Assembly: GCA_033557465.1 (NCBI GenBank)
Contig: CM066033.1
Coordinates: 591,386,438 to 591,450,437, forward strand
Length of the DNA stretch: 64,000 nucleotides
Reading direction: 5' to 3'
From: Ichthyophis bannanicus
Taxonomy: Eukaryota; Chordata; Amphibia; Gymnophiona; Ichthyophiidae
Each line of letters opens with the position of its first letter. The stretch's first letter is position 1. This document shows, piece by piece, positions 30,851 through 41,225 of the stretch. The notes beneath the pieces were generated by a model. That model saw only the letters and a list, made by a program, of their open reading frames with translations, had not been told where the DNA came from and did no database searches. Both the position numbers and the translations under genes were made by a program.

Positions 30851-32560
30851 GGCTAAAGTGACCCTCTCAGCAGCCATGCTGTCAGCAAGAGGGAGCCGAG
30901 GTTGAGATGCAGAAGAGAGCCCCCCTCCTGAGAAAGGAGCCGGGAGGCGGACCCCAGGGGTATGGGGTCCTCCACTGCTAGCTGCAGCAGTGGAAACCAC
31001 GGTTGCCTGGGCCACCTTGGAGCTCCGAAGATGACAGAGGCCCTGTCGTGGAGAATCTTGAACAGAGTCCTGGCAATCAGTGGTGTCGGAGGGAAAGTGT
31101 ACAGGAGCCCCTCTGACCATGAGACCAGGAAGGCATCGGCGGCCACCCTGGCAGGGTGAGGCTGCCTGGAGCAGAAGCGGGGTAACTGGTGATTGTCCAG
31201 GCTTGCAAACAGGTCCATCACCGGTTCCCCCCAGGTCTGGAAAAGTCTGCTGGTTATCTCTGGGTCCAGCTGCCACTCGTGCAGCTGGAGAATCCTGCTG
31301 AATGTCGGCCAACAAGTTGTCTTGGCCCGGCAGGTATACTACTCTGAGGCGGATGCCCTGTTGGACTGCATAAGAGCACAGATCCATGGCTTCCTGGCAG
31401 AGGGCACGGGAGCCCGTGTCTCCCTGCTTGTACACATAGAACATGGCCACCTGGTTGTCCGTCTGAACTAGGACTGACCGGTGGCCTAGGTGATGATGAA
31501 AGGCCTTCAGTGCGAGATGAATGGCCCGCAGCTCCAGGAGGTTGATCTGCTGAGCGCTCTAGTCCAGGACCAAGTGCCCTGGGTGCGGTAGCCCTCACAA
31601 TGGGCTCCCCAGCCCAGCAGGGAGGCATCTGTGGTGAGGACTCTCGAGTGGTTGGGGGCCTGGAAAGGCATCCCCATCCCCAAGTGTTGGGGCGACAGCC
31701 ACCAGATCAGGGACTTCACCAGGTGTCGGGTCACTCAGACTCTATCCTGGAGGTGTCCTGTGGCCTGGGACCATTGGTCCCTGAAGCACCACTGTGCTGT
31801 TCGCATATGGAGATGGGCATCTGGAGTGACATGCACTGTGGAGGCCATATGCCTGAGAAAGCGTAGCAGGTGCCTGGCTGGCACCGAGGGGCGGTGCTGC
31901 ATATCTCTGGCTAGCGCCATGAGCCTGGCTGCCCTGTCTGCGGGCAGGAAGGCCTTTGACCGAATAGTGTCGATTCTTGCCCCAATGAATTCCAGCCCTT
32001 GCAACAGGCAAAGGTTTGACTTGGGGTAGTTTATAACGAAACCCAAGTGTTACAAGACCTGGGTGGTGCATATCGTGGCCTGCTGCACCTTGGGGGCTGT
32101 AGCACCCTTGATGAGCCAGTTGTCGAGATAGGGGAAGACAAATATCCCCTGGAGCCTGAGAAAGGCGGCGACCACTGCCAGACACTTTGTGAATACCCTG
32201 GGGGCCGAGGCTAGGCCAAAGGGAAGCACCCTGTATTGGAAATGATTGCCTCCCACCACAAAGCGTAGGTATTGCCTGTGATTTGAGTGGATTAGGATGG
32301 GAGTATAGGTATCCTTTTGGTCTAAGGAGCATAGCCAGTCTCCATGGCGGAGGTAAGGCAGCAATGTCCCAAGGGAGAGCATCTTGAACTTCTCCCTCAC
32401 CAGGAATTTGTTGAGGTTGAGCAGGTCGAGGATGGGCCGTAGGTCCCCTATCCTCTTTGGCATGAGGAAGTACCTGGAGTAGCACTCCTTTGCCCTTGAG
32501 GTGGTGGGACAACGGTTCCACTGCTTAATCGTCGAGAAGGCCCCGGTGAAGGGGAGACCC
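30851..32560 (-). pseudogene. DIRS B reverse transcriptase and RNase H
   Basis: RT: LRPILDLLNLNKFLVREKFK (about 32430-32370), LCSLDQKDTYTPILIH with the first catalytic Asp block, LRFVVGGNHFQYRVLPFGLA (about 32270-32210), then FPYLDNWLIKG (about 32130-32100), where the expected YLDD is YLDN. RNase H: VLTTDASLLGWGAHC (about 31650-31605), an expected LELRAI block near 31530 and QTDNQVAMFYVYKQGDTG (about 31465-31410). A conserved tail follows to about 30860 (RVTLAPLHLPKEAEDV), leading into the recombinase. Several frameshifts. Confidence 0.82.
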
Positions 32561-32599
32561 GAGGGGCTCTCCCAGGAAGTAGTGTGGAGGTAGTAACTC

Positions 32600-34651
32600 T
32601 CCATGATCACCTTTAATGCCCAGGAATCGGTGGTAATAGCTCCCCACCTGTGGGCATAAAAGGTGAGATGACCTCCTACAGGCTGCTGAGCTCTGGTTGG
32701 GACAGGGGCCATGCTGCAGGAGTCAAAAGCCTCCTCCAGGCTGGGCCGATCTGGAGCCTGGGAGCCTTCTGCTTACGTGGGCCATGCCCCTGTCCTTTGG
32801 CCTGCTGCCCTTGCTGGGGAGCCAGGGAGGCCTGGTAAGGGGGGTAGTTTCGGTAAGCAGTGGACTTCCTCGAGTAAAAGGGCTTTTTACCTGGGCCCTT
32901 CCTTTGGGGAGGGGCAGTGGTCTTCTTGGAGAGCCTAGTCCTCGTCATGAACTCGGTCTCCAGCTCTGCGGCCTTGTCGCTCATGGTTTTGCCGAAGAGG
33001 TTTTCCCCTTGATACGGGACATCGACCAACTTGTCCTGTACCCACTGCTCGAGGTCGGACGACTGAAGCCAAGCTTGGTAGCATGCACCGATGCCCACCG
33101 CGGCTACCTGGGCCGCCAACTCGAAACCGTCATAGGCCATCCAAGACAAACTTGGAGCACTCACGGGCGGCTTTGGACAGGCTTTTGAAGCACTGCAAAG
33201 GCTCCTTGGAGAAACCAGCTGAGAAACCGGCGAGTTCCTTCGCCAGGTCCCTCAGGTACATGCCCATGTACAGCTGACAGGCCTGGATCCAGCAAATCAG
33301 CATCAAGCCCTGGTAACACTTTCTGCTGAGGGCATCCAAGGTGCGGGCCTCTCTGCCAGGGGGCACCGAGGAGTGCATCTTCTGACTCTTCAGTCGACGC
33401 ATGGCCAACTCCACAACCATGGAGGTGTGTGGCAGCTGTCACTTTTAAAACCCAGGGCTCCAGCGGACTCGATACATCGAGTCGAGCCGCTTGCTGATTA
33501 CCGGTGTTGACGCCGGTGTCTCCCACATGCAGAGCATAAGCCGTCCCAGGATGGGAGAAATGGGCACCATGAGGGTTTCCCAAGGGGGAGTCTCGTACTG
33601 GAGGATCTCGAGCTCGTTGGCTCGAGTATCCTCCTCAGACTCCATTGGGAAAGCCAAGGTCTTGGACATATCCCGGACGAAGTCCAAAAAGCCCATATCC
33701 TCCGGTGGGGAGCTTCTCCGAGGTTCAGAAACCGGGGAATAGGAAGGGACATCACAGTGACGACAGGTGTCCGGGGACTCCTCGCCCTCGGTCTCCCAGC
33801 GGGAGGCCTCCGAGGAAGACTCGCGGTGTTCCTCGTGCCTCGAGGACCCTGTCGCTGCAAGCCCCAAACCCGGCAGACTTGTCGGTGACGACCTCAGCCC
33901 CGATGAGCGGGAGGCCAAGCGCAACCTCGGATCCACCCGGGCCCGCATGGCCTCGAAAATCAGCTCGGCCTCTGGGGACGTCTCAGACGTGGAATGTCCG
34001 GTGGTTGGGGGGAGAGGAACCAGACGTGCTGGACATCAGTGCCCGCTGCTGGTCCAAGAAGGCAGCAACACTGCCCTCCAAGGCCGCCATCCTGGAGGCT
34101 CCACACCCTTTGGCGTGGGCACCGATGCACTCGGGCCCGACACCGGTGCCCCCGGAGGAGAATCCTCAACGAGGATAGCGTGTACTTGCCTAGGCCGATC
34201 CGCGACCGGATCCTTCCAAGGAATCTTAGCTGGACGCTGCCTCTCTGATGTCTCGAGCGGACGCTCGGGGCTCTGTGATTGGCCCCGGGAGGATCCCGGC
34301 CGATCGGAGCCATCCATAGATGCCACCTTTGAGGGTTTCTTCTTCCTCTTCGGTTCCCTCGTGGGAGACCCCCTCTCCGAGGACTCATGACGACGCTCGG
34401 GTTCGGAGTGCTCCTCCCAAGGTGTCGAGGCCTCAGTCAAGATCCTGGCTCTTGGAGGCATGGGGAGTCAGGGAAAATTTTGTCATGCTGCTGCTGGCGG
34501 CTTCTTAAGGCCTTTGAAGACATTTTCTTACACAGGCCACAGACTGCCGTGTCATGGTCCAGGCCGAGGCACCGGAAGCACAATCATGCGTATCGGTTAG
34601 GGACATAATCTTCCCACACCGATCACGCTTTTTGAACCCGCTGGTAGCCAT
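32600..34651 (-). pseudogene. DIRS B gag
   Basis: The probable start ATG at 34651 follows the pattern of the family (M-A-x-x-x-F-K-K-C-D-R-C). The Ser/Arg-rich segment SERGSPTREPKRKKKPSKVA lies at about 34390-34330. The conserved capsid-like part includes MGFLDFVRDMSKTLAFPMES (about 33700-33640), then MRRLKSQKMHSSVPPGREA, then WLQSSDLEQWVQDKLVDVPY then QGENLFGKTMSDKAAELETE (about 33070-32950) and a Pro/Gln/Lys-rich C-terminus. Broken by several frame changes. Confidence 0.8.
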
Positions 34652-34904
34652 GGGGGAAAAAGAATCCCAGCAAGGTCGAAGATCCTTCCGGCTGCGAGTG
34701 AAGAATAAAAGGACGCAAAGACGCCCAAAGAAAAATTAAAACTTGAGTAAAAAAAGGAATTGACCCGATACCGAGGCACAGAGGTCGGGGCGGGAAATGT
34801 ACTGGCGCAAGACCGGAGACAAGCAAAAATGCTTGAAAAAAAAAATCAACTTTTTCCAGAATGAAAACAGACGTCTAGTGGGCTCCACAGAAAAAAAAGG
34901 AGAC

Positions 34905-35060
34905 TGAGCAAGATGGCACCCTTGGTCGGGAAGGGGACCACGCATCCGTGGTAGCAATCCCAAAGGCTTTCTTTGAAAACTGGGGATTTGCTCCGCACGG
35001 CTCTGTTGGCACCGACGTCACGCACATGTGAGGACTGACTTCCTGCTTGTTCCCAGAGAA
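34905..35060 (-). repeat. 5' inverted terminal repeat of DIRS B
   Basis: GACTGAGCAAGATGGCACCC through CACATGTGAGGACTGACTTC to CCTGCTTGTTCCCAGAGAA. It is inverted relative to 29330-29510 and homologous to 43290-43448 of copy C. Confidence 0.85.
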
Positions 35061-35159
35061 TGTGGTATCATCAGCATAGCGAAGGTTGTTGATGAATCTT
35101 CCATCAATCTTCATAGCTTTGTTGTCTTCATACAATCCTGCTTCTCTGATGATTTAGAG
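35061..35159 (-). mobile_element. RTE/BovB-like LINE, 99-bp segment between DIRS B and C
   Basis: The minus-strand frame reads YEDNKAMKIDGRFINNLRYA then DDTT, the RT active-site (YADD) region of RTE ORF2. It connects in frame to QDCILSPYQFNLYTKF at 43449-43500 upstream and to LLAESED at 29317 downstream. This short piece proves both DIRS copies hit the same LINE. Confidence 0.9.
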
Positions 35160-35429
35160 TAGTTACTCACCTGTAACAGGTGTTCTCCAGGAGCAGCAGG
35201 AATCAGTCCTCACATATGGGTGACATCGACGTCGATGGAGCGCCCATGCGGAGCATTTCCCCAGCTTTCTAAGAAAGCCTTTGGGAATACACCCACGCAT
35301 GTGCGGTCCTCTTCCCGCCCAAAGGTGCCATCTTGCTCAGTCAGATGACATAGCTAAAAAAGACAGCACAAAAAAAAACAAATGAACTATGTACAACTGC
35401 AACTCCCAGGGGAGGAGGGAGGGTTGTGA

Positions 35430-35527
35430 GGGCTGATTTCTGCTGCTCCTGGAAAACACCTGTTACAGGTGAGTAACTACTCTTTCTCCAGGACCAAGCA
35501 GGAAGTCAGTCCTCACATATGGGTGAC
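35430..35527. repeat. Internal complementary region of DIRS C
   Basis: AACACCTGTTACAGGTGAGT then AACTACTC complements the left terminus at 35157-35190. CAAGCAGGAAGTCAGTCCTC then ACATATGGGTGAC complements the right terminus at 43405-43445. Confidence 0.85.
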
Positions 35528-35662
35528 TCCCTAGCTCTGGGCTACCAGTAACCCAGGCTGAAAAAGAAACTCCCTCTGTGAAGCCGTAGCATGAAGGAAA
35601 GAATTTCACTGAGACCAGAACCCCTTGGTAGCCCAACAAGAGGACAGGAGGGTAGGCGTTGC

Positions 35663-36665
35663 CTAAACCTCAAAGAGATTCCGGAGTACTGCCTGACCAA
35701 AAGCACTGTCCCTACGGGACTTCCTCTCCAGGCAGTAATGGGCTGCAAAAGTCTGGCTTGAGGACCAAACTGCAGCCCTACAGATGTCTGCCAACGGTAC
35801 AGAGCGGAGATGAGCTACTGATGCAGCCATGGCCCGGACACGGTGGGCTGTAACTCGACCCCGCAAGGGAAGTTCTGCTGCCCTGTAAGCCCAGGTGATA
35901 CAGTCCGCCACCCATATGGACAAGGTACGCTTGGAGACAGGAACCCGCAAGTTGTTTGGGTCAAAAGAGACGAAGAGCTGAGTAGCCCTTCTATGACACT
36001 TAGTACGCTCAAGGTAGAAAGACAAGGCCCTTCTACAGTCCAGGGTGTGGAGGACTTCTTCAGTCCTGCTTGCATGGGGCCTAGGGAAGAATGTGGGAAG
36101 AACCACCTCCTGGGTTGAGGTGGAAGGAGGAGACCACCTTCGGTAGGAACTTAGGATGAGTCCTAAGGACCACTCTGTTCTTATAGAAACGAGTGTATGA
36201 CCTGTCACAGACCAGGGCCTGAAGTTCACTCACTCGCCTGGCCGAAGTCAGTGCCACTAGGAAGAGAGTCTTCCAAGAAAGGAAGCGAAAAGGGCACATA
36301 GCCATAGGCTCAAAGGGTGGGCGAGTAAGCTGTTGCAAAACCACATTCAACCACTCAGGGGCAGGTGGACAGAGAGGAGGCTTTAGCAGGAGCAAGCCTC
36401 TGAGGAACCTGGCCACCAGGGGGTGAACCGACAAAGAGTGCCCCTCCACCACTGAGTTGTGGGCTGCCAGAGCAGAGAGGTGTACCCTAACCGAATTGGA
36501 CTTAAGACCCTGATTAGACAAGTGCAGCAGGTACTGAAGCACTTCTGGTACAGGACAGGAGAAGGGGTTTTCCTGGCGCTGATCACACCACAGGGAGAAC
36601 CGCCTCCATTTCAGGGCATAGGTCTTTCGGGTGGATTGCTTCCTTGAAGCTAAAGACAACCTCTT
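35663..36665 (-). pseudogene. DIRS C tyrosine recombinase, one frameshift
   Basis: 36659-36081 is open and starts MSLASRKQSTRKTYALKWRR. It contains LVALTSARRVSELQALVCD (first catalytic Arg) and THPKFLPKVVSSFHL. After a single-nucleotide slip near 36115 the second frame (36229-35663) supplies QEVVLPTFFPRPHASRTEEV, KRTLSIWVADCITWAYRAAE, VTAHRVRAMAASVAHL (HxxR), FAAHYCLERKSRRD (Tyr) and ends FGQAVLRNLFEV. It is the best-preserved recombinase in the window. It would integrate the circular cDNA. Confidence 0.85.
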
Positions 36666-37098
36666 CGACTTCCTGAGGCAAGCCCCAGGGAGCCAGCACT
36701 ACCCTTGCAGCTTCCACGCCATCAAATTGAGAGCTTTGAGATTGGGGTACAGAAGGGATCCCTGATCCTGAGAAAGAAGATCGGGTTGAAACCCCAAAGG
36801 AAGAGGGGTGTCCACCGCCAGTTGTAACAGGAGGGGAAACCAGGGTTGCCTTGGCCATCTGGGGGCCACCAGGATGACCGAGGCCCTGTCCCTTAGAATC
36901 TTGAACAAGGCTCGAGCCACCAGGGGCGTGGGAGGGAATGCATACAGTAGGCCCTGGGACCATGAAAGCAGGAAGGCATCCGCCGCCAATCTTTTGGGAT
37001 GCGGTTGCCTGGAGCAGAACTGGGGCAGCTGCCGGTTCAGGGGACTGGCAAAGAGGTCGATAAGACGGAAGTCCCCACCTCAGAAAAATGGTCTAGAC
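36666..37098 (-). pseudogene. DIRS C RNase H-recombinase linker region
   Basis: Open minus-strand frames with FPPTPLVARALFKILRDRAS then VILVAPRWPRQPWFPLLLQL, conserved in copies A2, B and E1 at the same place (APRWPRQPWF in B). The hAT element cuts the region at 37098/39657. Confidence 0.75.
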
Positions 37099-37340
37099 CA
37101 GTGTTTTTCAACCTTTTTTGTGCAAAGGCACACTTTTTTCATGAAAAAAATCACGAGGCACACCACCATTAGAAAATGTTAAAAAAAATTTACCTCTGTG
37201 CCTATATTGACTATATATAAAGTAATTCTCTTGAATAGGAATCAAACACAAAGAAATTTTATAATTACTTTATTATGAAATAATAAAGTATTTTATAATT
37301 GCTCATATTTCTGTTTACTTACTCAGTGCGAAACCTGGGC

Positions 37341-39203
37341 CTATTTGGCTGAACACAAAGCTGATATTCTGGCAGGAATCGAAGAAAGACACACACGTAG
37401 CTCTTCGTCAACAGCTCTCAGTCTCTCTCTGTCTTTAGTTTTTATAGCAATCAGGCTTGAAAAGCTCATCTCACACAGATATGTAGTGGAAAATGGGAGC
37501 AATGTCAAAATAGCTTTGTTTGCCAGAACGGGGAACTCCTTGGCAGTATCCAACCAAAAACTGTCCAAAGGTAGATCAGCAAATCTTAGCTTGAAACCAC
37601 GATTTTGTCTCAGTTCAGTTAGTTCCTCCTGCTCCTGTAAAGTCATGTCCTTTCCACCAACTGATGCTGAGCTATAAGGGTCCCTAACCCAGTCAAGGCA
37701 TTCAATGGAGACTGAAGAGAAATAACATGACAACTTCTCCTCGAGAGTTTTTAAATGTTTAACTATTATCTCACCCAGTGCAGCAGTGTGAACACCTTGC
37801 TATTGCTTGGTGAGTGTGAACATTTCAAGATTGCCACTTTCCACGTGTTGATTCCAGAGTTGCACCTTTGAACGGAATCCATTTATTTTATCTGTACTTG
37901 TAAGCAGATTTTCATTTCGGCCTTGCATTCGTGTGTTCAGCTCATTCAGATGATGAAAAATATCTGCCAGGTATGCCAGCCTTGCACACCACTCATCACT
38001 TGTAAGCAGCTTTTCGTAATCTGACCTCTCATTTGTCAGAAACACTAAGTTCCTCCCGCAGCTCATACACACGAACCAAGACCTTGCCACGCGACAACCA
38101 CCGGACCTCCGTATGAAACAGCAAGGTTTTATGCTTCGCTCCCATCTCCTCACACAAAGCTGCAAACATGCGACTTTTCACGGGTCGTGACTTTACAAAG
38201 TTTACCATGCGCACAACATCATCCAACACAGGAACTAGGTTTGCTGGTAAAGTCTTGGCTACGAGGGCCTCACGGTGTAAAAAACAATGCGTAACAATCA
38301 CATCTGGATTTCTTTCCTTCACTCTGCTTACAAAGCCTTTGGTGCGCCCGACCATGGCTGCAGCTCCATCGGTGCAGACACTTGTGCAGTTTTCCCACTT
38401 AAGTCCTCCTTGTTCAAGGTATTCTGATGTGACCCGAAAAATTTCTTCTCCTGTTGTTTTTTCTGGCAATGCCTTGCAAAAAAAGAAGTTTTCTCTAATT
38501 GCATCACCATCCACAAAACGCACATTGGCCAAGAGTTGAGCATGTCCACTGATATCAGTAGACTCGTCAAGTTGCAATGCAAATTTCTCACTGATACGGA
38601 TCTTTTCCAAAACCACACTTTCTATGTCTGCAGACATGTCATTAATACGTCTGGAAATTGTGCTGTCTGAGAGAGGGACTTTGTCTATTTCCTTAGCTGC
38701 TTCAGGTCCGAGCATCTCCTCTACAATAGCTTTGCAGGGGGAAGTATTAATGTCTTTGCCACAGTGTGCGACTTTTTTGACTTGGCTATAAGTTCAGCAA
38801 CTTGATAGCTAGCTTTAAGAGCTCTTTCATTTACCTTTGTGGTTTTTCTCATGAAAGTTGCCTGTTTCTCCGTGTTTTCACGCAGGCGAACAAAAAAGTC
38901 TGCATTCTTGTTTTGAAGCGAAGGGTGTTTCGTTTGGAGATGGCGTTTAAGTTTACTTGGGACCATAGCACTGTTAGATAGCTTTTCACCACACACCACA
39001 CACAGTGGAGTTGGTTTCTTTGCATCTCCGGTGAAAGTAAATCCAAATGAAATATAGCTTTCGCTATATTGCCTTGTGCCAGAGAATTTCCTTGAGCTAA
39101 CCATCTTTGCTTTCTTTTGATCCCCACTCATACTTGGGCTCTTATCTGGCTCCGAATTTTGTTCAGAATCCAGTTCTTTCCTTTTCAAAAATTTGTCCAT
39201 CAC
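37341..39203 (-). pseudogene. hAT transposase (ZBED-type), frameshifted
   Basis: Start ATG 39203 ([20 protein letters not shown]). A BED-type zinc finger follows ([20 protein letters not shown] then HLQTKHPSL) at about residues 65-95. The 38715-38029 frame carries the RNase H-like core: [17 protein letters not shown] with the first catalytic Asp, [15 protein letters not shown] with the second Asp, then [14 protein letters not shown]. 38165-37800 gives HNEL-type linker sequence including LAYLADIFHHLNELNTRMQG. 37733-37341 ends with the hAT dimerisation domain ([20 protein letters not shown] then CEMSFSSL). Frame changes at about 38718, 38050 and 37770 break it. Similar to vertebrate ZBED/SCAND3-type domesticated relatives. 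Confidence 0.85.
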
Positions 39204-39492
39204 TGCAGTATCTATTCCTGTCTCACTGTCACTCAGTACTTACTGCGCTTGTCTCCTCCAGATAGCCGCTGTCCGTCACACTCAGCACTCCATCCAGATC
39301 CATCAGTCAGCGCTCTTCTGCTCCTGTCTCCTCCAGATCCATCACTCAGCGCTCTTCTGTGCTGCGTCCGCGATAATCCTCCAGAGTCCAGATCCTTCGG
39401 TGCTCTTCTGCGCATCGGCGATCTACTGCGATGTCTTCTCCTGTCAGTGTAACAGTGACACCAGAGCTATTTATAGTCTGTAACATGCGCTT

Positions 39493-39547
39493 CGGCTCAC
39501 AAATAGACCAATCATTAGAATCTAATGATTGGTCTATTTGTGAGCCG
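39493..39547. repeat. Perfect 27-bp-arm hairpin inside the hAT element
   Basis: CGGCTCACAAATAGACCAAT then CATTAGA on the left arm (39493-39519) is perfectly complementary to 39521-39547, with a single-base centre at 39520. Less perfect complementarity (TAACATG / CATGTTA) extends outward to about 39480-39561. Confidence 0.95.
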
Positions 39548-39656
39548 AGGCCACATGTTACGGATGAAATTGGAATTTTTCCCACGGCACACCAGACAAT
39601 ATCTCACGGCACACTAGTGTGCCGCGGCACAGTGGTTGAAAAACGCTGGTCTAGAC

Positions 39657-41000
39657 CACTAAGGGGTGCAGTTGCCACTCGTGAGGTTGTAGAACCCAGC
39701 TCAATCTGTCTGCCAGAAAGTTTTCCTGGCCAGGAAGATAGACAGCCCTCAGTAGCATGTTGTGTTGAAGGGCAAAGGAGCAGAGGGCCCGAGTCTCTCG
39801 ATACAGGAGCCTTGACCCTGTGCCCCCCTGCTTGTTGACATAAAACATTGCCACTTGGTTGTCAGTCTGCACCAAGACAGCCTGGTGGGCCAGGGTATGG
39901 GAGAAGGCTTTGAGGGCTAAACGTATCGCCCTGAGTTCAAGCAGGTTGATCTGCTGAGTGGCCTCCCATGGGGACCACAGGCCCTGTGTGCACTTGTCCA
40001 GGCAATGAGCACCCCAGCCCTGCATGGAGGCATCGGTTGTGAGTACCACTGTGGGAACAGGCGCCTGAAAAGGAATCCCCTGTAGCAGGTTGGGGGAGTG
40101 TAGCCACCACTGCAGGGAGTTCAGGAAGGGTTTGGACACCCTTACTTTGTCTGAGGCTTCCTGTGGCCTGCCTCCACTGAGTTCTGAGACACCACTGGGC
40201 AGGCCGCATATTCAGGCGAGCATTGGGGGTCACATGCACTGTCGATGCCATATGGCCTAGGAGCCGTAGGCAAAGCCTGGCGGAAACCAGTGGGTTGCTT
40301 ATGAACTGGTTGGCCAAGCTTATCAGCCTTTCCACCCTGTCCTCTGGCAAGTAAGCCTTCGCTTGCAGGGAGTCCAACCTTGCCCCTTTGAACTCCAGAT
40401 TCTGGGAGGGGAGCAAAGTGAACTTTGCGAAGTTTATGACAAAGCCTAGTTGCTGAAGGAGAGAGACAGTACGGAGGGTGGCTTGCCTGGCCTCCTGGAG
40501 AGTCTGACCCCTGATAAGCCAGTCGTCCAGGTAGGGGAAGACAAATATACCCTGGTTTCTCAAGTAGGCCGCTACCACAGATAGGCACTTCGTGAAAACT
40601 CATGGAGAGGAGGTTAGGCCAAAGGGCAGTACCCTGTACTGAAAATGGCTTCCTGACACCACGAACCTGAGGTACTTTCTATGGTCTGGATGAATGAGGA
40701 TGCGAGTGTACGCATCCTTTAGATCTAAGGAGCATAGCCAATCTCCCTGCTGGAGGTAGGGCAGTAGTGTTCCAAGAGTTAGCATCTTGAACTTCTCTTT
40801 TTCCAAGAACTTGTTGAGAATTCTCAGGTCCAGAATGGGCCGGAGACCTCCAGTCAGCTTTGGCACAAGAAAGTACCGGGAGTAGAAGCCCTGTCCCCAC
40901 AGATGTGGAGGTACAGGCTCTACTGCCCTGTCTTGAAGCAGACCTAGCAGTTCCTGGAGAAGGAGTGCCTGATGCAGAAGGGGCCGTGGAGGCTCCCCTG
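39657..41000 (-). pseudogene. DIRS C reverse transcriptase and RNase H N-terminal part
   Basis: RT: LRPILDLRILNKFLEKEKFK (about 40840-40785), LCSLDLKDAYTRILIHPDHR (about 40735-40675; catalytic Asp), LRFVVSGSHFQYRVLPFGLT, then after a frame change FPYLDDWLIRGQ (about 40545-40510) with an intact YLDD. RNase H in 40139-39657: VVLTTDASMQGWGAHC, INLLELRAIRLALKAF, VLVQTDNQVAMFYVNKQGGT (Asp and Glu residues present), LPGQENFLADRLS. The frame shifts between RT and RNase H may include a natural overlap. The domain is cut by the hAT at 39657. Confidence 0.85.
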
Positions 41001-41225
41001 GGAAGTAGGTAGGGGGTACCTGATTGAAATGGAGCAGATAGCCCTTTTGGACTATGCTCAGTACCCAAGCATCCCTTGTGATGGGTGGCCACTGGTGGGC
41101 AAACAGGACCAAGCAACCCCCCATGCCGAGGTGGGCCAGCAGGGGTGGAGAGGCTATGCAGAGGAAATCAAAAACTCCCTCCCTGCCGAGTAGGAGCAGG
41201 AGCTGGAGGCTTGGGGGCTTTCTGC

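Larger units (their letters stand above)
29318..35060 (-). mobile_element. DIRS-like retrotransposon copy B (nearly complete)
   Basis: 5.74 kb, minus orientation. The left (3') terminal repeat starts AGTTACTCACCTGTAACAGG, the internal complementary region is at about 29585-29680, the recombinase at 29841-30850, RNase H and RT at 30850-32560, gag at about 32600-34651, and the 5' terminal repeat at 34905-35060, ending TGTTCCCAGAGAA. It is inserted between the YADDTT and LLAESE codons of an RTE-like LINE with no clear target duplication, as expected for recombinase-mediated integration. Scattered stops and frame changes are present, and the RT active site reads YLDN. Confidence 0.92.
37099..39648 (-). 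mobile_element. hAT transposon, 2550 bp, with perfect 8-bp target duplication
   Basis: Ends CAGTGTTTTTCAACC (37099) and GGTTGAAAAACGCTG (39648) are inverted repeats with one mismatch. The duplication GTCTAGAC is identical at 37091-37098 and 39649-39656 and is itself palindromic. This fits the nTCTAGAn target of Charlie/Buster-type hAT elements. It encodes a ZBED-type transposase on the minus strand and has a strong hairpin near the right end (39493-39547). Inserted in the RNase H to recombinase region of DIRS C. Confidence 0.93.
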
